DNA from: Cryptosporangium sp044454545
Lineage (GTDB): Bacteria > Actinomycetota > Actinomycetes > Mycobacteriales > Cryptosporangiaceae
DNA: 64,000 nucleotides
Assembly: GCF_044454545.1 (NCBI RefSeq)
Contig: NZ_JBITDV010000001.1
Location: 372,001-436,000 of the forward strand
Direction of reading: 5' to 3'
Shown: positions 59,818-64,000 of the stretch, in pieces
How the letters are laid out: each line of letters opens with the position of its first letter
How positions within the stretch are numbered: the first letter of the stretch is position 1
The notes under the pieces: model-generated
Seen by the model: only the letters and a program-made list of their open reading frames with translations
Database searches by the model: none
What the model was told of the DNA's origin: nothing
Translations under genes and position numbers: made by a program

Positions 59818-60655
59818 GGGCACCTCCGTACGGGTCTGGATCAACGGATCGATTATTGAGGTCCACGGACAGGAAGATCTCGTCGGCCACCGGGTGACGG
59901 AGCTCCTCGGCCAACTGTCCGATCAGGCCGGCCGTGCGCGCGAGCAGCGCGAACCCGCGCAGCAGCTCCAGCGGAAGGCCGAGGTCGGCCAGGGCCGCGC
60001 CGCACACACCGGCGCCGTTGAGCGGCAGCGTCCGGCCCAGGATCTCCGGGTGCACCCGGCCGATGGCCGCGAACAGGGAGAGGTGCGGGCCGTAGAGGCC
60101 CTCTTCCGCGGCGATCGCGAACAGCCGGGGTGTCCGCGGGTCGCCGTCCTTGTGCACGTGGTGCCCGAGTCCGGGCACGAACTTCTTCTCGGCCCGCTGC
60201 GCGGCCACCACCTCCCGGGCCACCGCGTCCCAGCCGGCGTCGTCCGCCGGCCGGTGTTCCAGGCCTTCGAGGACGCCGTGGAGGAAGCGTCCGCAGTCCT
60301 CGGTGACGCCCAGGAAGCGCGAGCCGCCGCCGAGCAGGCCGGCGGCGAGCGCGCCCTGGACCGAGTCCGGCGCGCCCAGATACGTCAGCCGGGTGACGAT
60401 CGCGGTCGGGGTGAAGCCGTGGTCGGCGAGCGCGGCCAGCACGGCCTCGAACACCCGGGTCTCGCCCGTGCTCGGGCGCCGCTGGGTGGCCAGCCAGAAC
60501 GCGAGCTCACCGAACCCGACGTGGCCCATCACGTCGTCGGCCAGGCTCTGCCCGAGCAGCGTGATCTCGTGCCGCGACGACGCGCCGAGCGCGGTCGGGT
60601 AGACCGGCCGGTCGATCTGCTCGCGGCTCTCCGGCGCGCGGTCGGTCTCAGTCAC
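59810..60655 (-). CDS. Citryl-CoA lyase-like protein (citrate synthase fold)
   Basis: A 281-residue protein of the short citrate-synthase-fold group annotated as citryl-CoA lyase. It has HEITLLGQSLADDVMGHVGF near residue 28, RLTYLGAPDSVQGALAAGLL near 88, EKKFVPGLGHHVHKDGDPRT near 155 with the substrate-binding His pair, and the catalytic-Asp region VADEIFLSVDLNNR at the end. Members split or form citryl-CoA-type substrates. Placed between the dioxygenase and the CoA-transferase genes with overlaps on both sides, it would act on a CoA thioester of a ring-cleavage product. GTG start. Confidence 0.7.
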   Translation of the reverse strand: MTETDRAPESREQIDRPVYPTALGASSRHEITLLGQSLADDVMGHVGFGELAFWLATQRRPSTGETRVFEAVLAALADHGFTPTAIVTRLTYLGAPDSVQGALAAGLLGGGSRFLGVTEDCGRFLHGVLEGLEHRPADDAGWDAVAREVVAAQRAEKKFVPGLGHHVHKDGDPRTPRLFAIAAEEGLYGPHLSLFAAIGRVHPEILGRTLPLNGAGVCGAALADLGLPLELLRGFALLARTAGLIGQLAEELRHPVADEIFLSVDLNNRSVDPDPYGGAHG

Positions 60656-61886
60656 GCCCAGCCTCCGTTCCGTTCGTCGCCCCGGTGGCGGCAGTGGCGG
60701 CAGTGGCGGCGGTCGCGGGGGCCGCGGGGGCCGCGCCCGGGTGCCCGGCCGCGCCCGTGGCCAGCCAGTGGCGGATCTCGGCGCCGTGCTGATCGAGTGC
60801 CGGTGGCGCCGACCGGTAGGTCGGCGGCGTCAGCGAGAAGCCGATCGGGTTGCGCACGGTGGGGACGCCGCCGACCTCGACCACCGGCTGCAAGCCGAGG
60901 CGCTCGGCCAGTTCGACACCCCCCTGCACGGTGTTGATCGGGCCGCACGGGAGGCCGGCCTCGGTCAGTATCGCGAACCAGTCCTGGGCACTCTTCGCCG
61001 ACAGGGCCTCGAGCAGCAGCGGACGCAGTTCCTCGCGGTTCTCGTTGCGCCGGCCGATCGTGTCGAAGCGGGGGTCGTCGGCCCACTCCGGGTGACCGAG
61101 GACCTCGGCGAGCCGCCGGAACTGCCCGTTGTTGCCCGCGACGACGATCAGCTCGCCGTCGCCGGTCTGCAGTGGCTCGTAGGGGAACAGGCTCAGGTGC
61201 GCGTTGCCCATCCGGGTGGGGACCACGCCACCGGCGACGTACGCGGAGGTCTGGTTCACCAGCGTGCTCAGCGCCGTCGAGAGCAGGTTCGTCTCGATGT
61301 GCTGTCCCTCGCCGGTCTCGTCGCGGTGGTGCAGCGCGGCCAGGATGCCGATCACCGACTGCAGGCCGGTCATCACGTCGAACACCGAGATCCCGGCCCG
61401 GAACGGCGGGCCGTCCGGCGAGCCGGTCAGGCTCATCAGACCGGACATGCCCTGCACCAGCAGGTCGTAGCCGGGCAGTTTCGCTCCGCCCTCGGCACCG
61501 AAACCGCTGATCGAGCAGTAGATCGTGCGCTCGTTGCGTCCTCTCACGGCCTCGTAGTCGAGGCCGAAACGGGCCAGCCCGCCGGGCTTGAAGTTCTGGA
61601 TGAACACGTCGGCCCTGGCCGACAGCGCGTGGGCCACAGACAGGTCGTCGGCGTCCTTCAGATCGAGCGCGATCGACCGCTTGTTGCGGTTCACGGCCAG
61701 GTAATACGTGCCCACGTCGTCCCGCCGCGGCGGGACCCAGCCCCGGGTGTCGTCACCCGCCGGGCCTTCGACCTTGATCACCTCGGCGCCGAGATCGGCC
61801 AGCAGCATCGTCGCGTACGGCCCGGCGAGCACGCGGGAGAAGTCCGCGACCACGATTCCGGACAACGGGCCTTCCGACACTGCCAT
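60648..61886 (-). CDS. CaiB/BaiF family III CoA-transferase
   Basis: A 412-residue enzyme. LSGIVVADFSRVLAGPYATM at the start, DLGAEVIKVEGPAGDDTRGW near 30 and YLAVNRNKRSIALDLKD near 65 are typical. DVFIQNFKPGGLARFGLDYE near 92 and PGYDLLVQGMSGLMSLTGSP near 140, whose Asp (GYD) is the covalent catalytic residue, mark a functional enzyme. It moves CoA between carboxylic acids. The last ~30 residues (AAPATAATAATAATGATNG) are an Ala/Thr tail made by a 9-bp repeat at 60685-60729. An ATG at 61886 follows AGGAG; GTG at 61889 is possible. First gene after the IclR regulator. Confidence 0.85.
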   Translation of the reverse strand: MAVSEGPLSGIVVADFSRVLAGPYATMLLADLGAEVIKVEGPAGDDTRGWVPPRRDDVGTYYLAVNRNKRSIALDLKDADDLSVAHALSARADVFIQNFKPGGLARFGLDYEAVRGRNERTIYCSISGFGAEGGAKLPGYDLLVQGMSGLMSLTGSPDGPPFRAGISVFDVMTGLQSVIGILAALHHRDETGEGQHIETNLLSTALSTLVNQTSAYVAGGVVPTRMGNAHLSLFPYEPLQTGDGELIVVAGNNGQFRRLAEVLGHPEWADDPRFDTIGRRNENREELRPLLLEALSAKSAQDWFAILTEAGLPCGPINTVQGGVELAERLGLQPVVEVGGVPTVRNPIGFSLTPPTYRSAPPALDQHGAEIRHWLATGAAGHPGAAPAAPATAATAATAATGATNGTEAGRD

Positions 61887-61905
61887 CACTCTCCTGACCG
61901 CTCTA

Positions 61906-61919
61906 CGGACAACTGTCCG
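61906..61919. promoter_or_regulatory. IclR-type operator at the CoA-transferase promoter
   Basis: CGGACA-AC-TGTCCG has perfect 6-bp arms, 20 bp before the CoA-transferase start. The octamer TGTCCGCT recurs upstream of the IclR gene itself (62782-62789), pointing to the same protein at both places. Confidence 0.6.
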
Positions 61920-61946
61920 CTACTCTCGCTCGCAGGCGTGGGGGTG

Positions 61947-62765
61947 TCAAGAAACCGCGGAGTCCCGCTCGAGTTCGACGTGCGGCCTCGACTGCCAGAG
62001 CGCCCACTCGGCACTGACATCGCCCGCCGTGCGCAACAGCTTCGGAAGATGCCGATCGAGAAGTGTCTCGAGCGACGTCTCGGCCGCGTGCACGGTGACG
62101 TTCATCGCCGCCCGCACCCGCCCGGAACCGTCCCGGACCGGCGCGGCCACCGACCGGATGCCCGGTGCGAGCTCCTCGTCGGCCAGCGCCCACCCGCGGG
62201 CCCGCACCTCGGTCAGCTCGGCGGCCAGCGCACCCCGGCCCTTGCCGAGGTAGGGCGGCAGCCCCGAGCGGCTGGGCTCGTCGAGCACCCGCGCGGCCTC
62301 GGCCGGCTCCAGACCGGCGAGCAGCACCTTGCCCTGGGACGTCTGCGCAGCCGGGAACCGGGTGCCGATGTCGACCCGCAGCGTGATGATCTTCGGCACC
62401 GAGACCCGGGCCACGTAGACGATGTCCGACCCGTCGAGCTGGGCCATCGACGAGGACTCACCGGTGGCCGCGACCAGCCGTTCCAGGTGCGGGCGGGCGA
62501 TGTCCCACAGCCCCTGCGAGCTGATGTAGGCCAGGCCGAGCGACAGCACCTTCGGCGTCAGCGCGAACCCGCCGCCGGTGACGAGGACGTACCCCATCTC
62601 CTCGAGCGTGAGCAGCAGGCGCCGGGCCGTGGGGCGGGCCAGGTCGGTCGCGGCGGCGACCTCGCTCAGCGACATGACCGGCCGCCGGGCGTCGAACGCC
62701 GCCAGCACGTCGAGGCCGCGGGCCAGCGCCTCGACGAAGTCCGGACCGGTACCGCGGTTTGCCAT
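61947..62765 (-). CDS. IclR-family regulator (PcaR/PcaU type)
   Basis: A 272-residue regulator. The winged helix covers about 10-70: FVEALARGLDVLAAFDARRP, then LSEVAAATDLARPTARRLL. The effector domain has DGSDIVYVARVSVPKIITLR near 110 and DEELAPGIRSVAAPVRDGSG near 210. PcaR/PcaU-like proteins respond to protocatechuate or beta-ketoadipate and regulate ring-cleavage genes, which fits the five genes downstream. Related dyads lie both behind and ahead of its gene, suggesting control of the operon and of itself. The gap to the CoA-transferase start is 60 bp. Confidence 0.85.
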   Translation of the reverse strand: MANRGTGPDFVEALARGLDVLAAFDARRPVMSLSEVAAATDLARPTARRLLLTLEEMGYVLVTGGGFALTPKVLSLGLAYISSQGLWDIARPHLERLVAATGESSSMAQLDGSDIVYVARVSVPKIITLRVDIGTRFPAAQTSQGKVLLAGLEPAEAARVLDEPSRSGLPPYLGKGRGALAAELTEVRARGWALADEELAPGIRSVAAPVRDGSGRVRAAMNVTVHAAETSLETLLDRHLPKLLRTAGDVSAEWALWQSRPHVELERDSAVS

Positions 62766-62782
62766 CTACCGAACGTACCAGT

Positions 62783-62797
62783 GTCCGCTGTGCGGAC
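62783..62797. promoter_or_regulatory. Autoregulatory dyad upstream of the IclR gene
   Basis: GTCCGC-TGT-GCGGAC has perfect 6-bp arms, 17 bp before the IclR start, and shares TGTCCGCT with the site at 61906-61919. Confidence 0.6.
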
Positions 62798-62815
62798 GGG
62801 GCAGGTGGCCGGAAC

Positions 62816-64000
<1,185 letters not shown>

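Overview
The window is about 72% GC with strong G/C bias at third codon positions. It carries F420-type PPOX-fold enzymes, an LLM flavin enzyme, a monomeric isocitrate dehydrogenase, a DUF222/HNH protein, LAL-type LuxR and IclR regulators, and a remnant of a PF04672-like methyltransferase. Together these point to a large-genome, soil-type actinomycete (Frankiales, Cryptosporangium or Streptomyces-like). The genus cannot be fixed from the sequence. I see no rRNA, tRNA, CRISPR array, intact insertion sequence, integrase or replication origin. This looks like ordinary chromosome with patches of gene decay.

Left part (1-11.6 kb): decayed fragments (acyl-CoA synthetase tail, LuxR HTH tail, methyltransferase start) lie around a hemerythrin gene, a secreted CBM2-GH18 chitinase-like enzyme with a DasR-like dyad upstream, an MpaB-like oxygenase with a double-HTH TetR regulator, a divergent SDR/AraC pair, a DHH phosphoesterase, a broken XRE regulator and a DUF222/HNH protein.

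Aromatic catabolism I (11.9-17.4 kb): GntR regulator, then a tightly coupled MBL-fold protein, FAD hydroxylase, homogentisate dioxygenase and IclR set behind a 31-bp dyad operator. It would feed aromatics into the homogentisate ring-cleavage route.

Middle (17.3-28.3 kb): mostly single genes. They include an LLM oxidoreductase, two small FMN/F420 proteins, an ADP-ribosylglycohydrolase coupled to an aldo-keto reductase with a divergent AraC gene, a diguanylate cyclase with an intact inhibitory site, a DUF2293 protein, a zinc-independent quinone-type reductase and a proline iminopeptidase.

Alpha-galactoside/galactose unit (28.4-40.7 kb): two divergent, overlapping operons. The minus-strand operon encodes a solute-binding lipoprotein, two ABC permeases, a clan GH-A-like hydrolase, a GH36 alpha-galactosidase and a lactonase. 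The plus-strand operon encodes an SDR (galactose dehydrogenase candidate), a GntR regulator, galactonate dehydratase, a mutarotase-like protein, a KDGal kinase and a KDPGal aldolase. This is uptake, hydrolysis and a complete De Ley-Doudoroff route in one locus.

Right part (40.8-64 kb): monomeric icd; a TIR-WD40 protein; a DUF4185 protein; a giant LuxR regulator whose frame runs without a stop into an unrelated 228-residue protein; an ankyrin protein; and a double-GTPase dynamin-like protein overlapping a coiled-coil membrane protein. After a PAP2 gene comes aromatic unit II: IclR, CaiB/BaiF CoA-transferase, citryl-CoA-lyase-like protein and LigB/LigA extradiol dioxygenase. The last gene is a Ser/Thr kinase cut by the window end. 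A recurring oddity is short in-frame tandem repeats (9, 15 or 18 bp) in protein linkers and tails.
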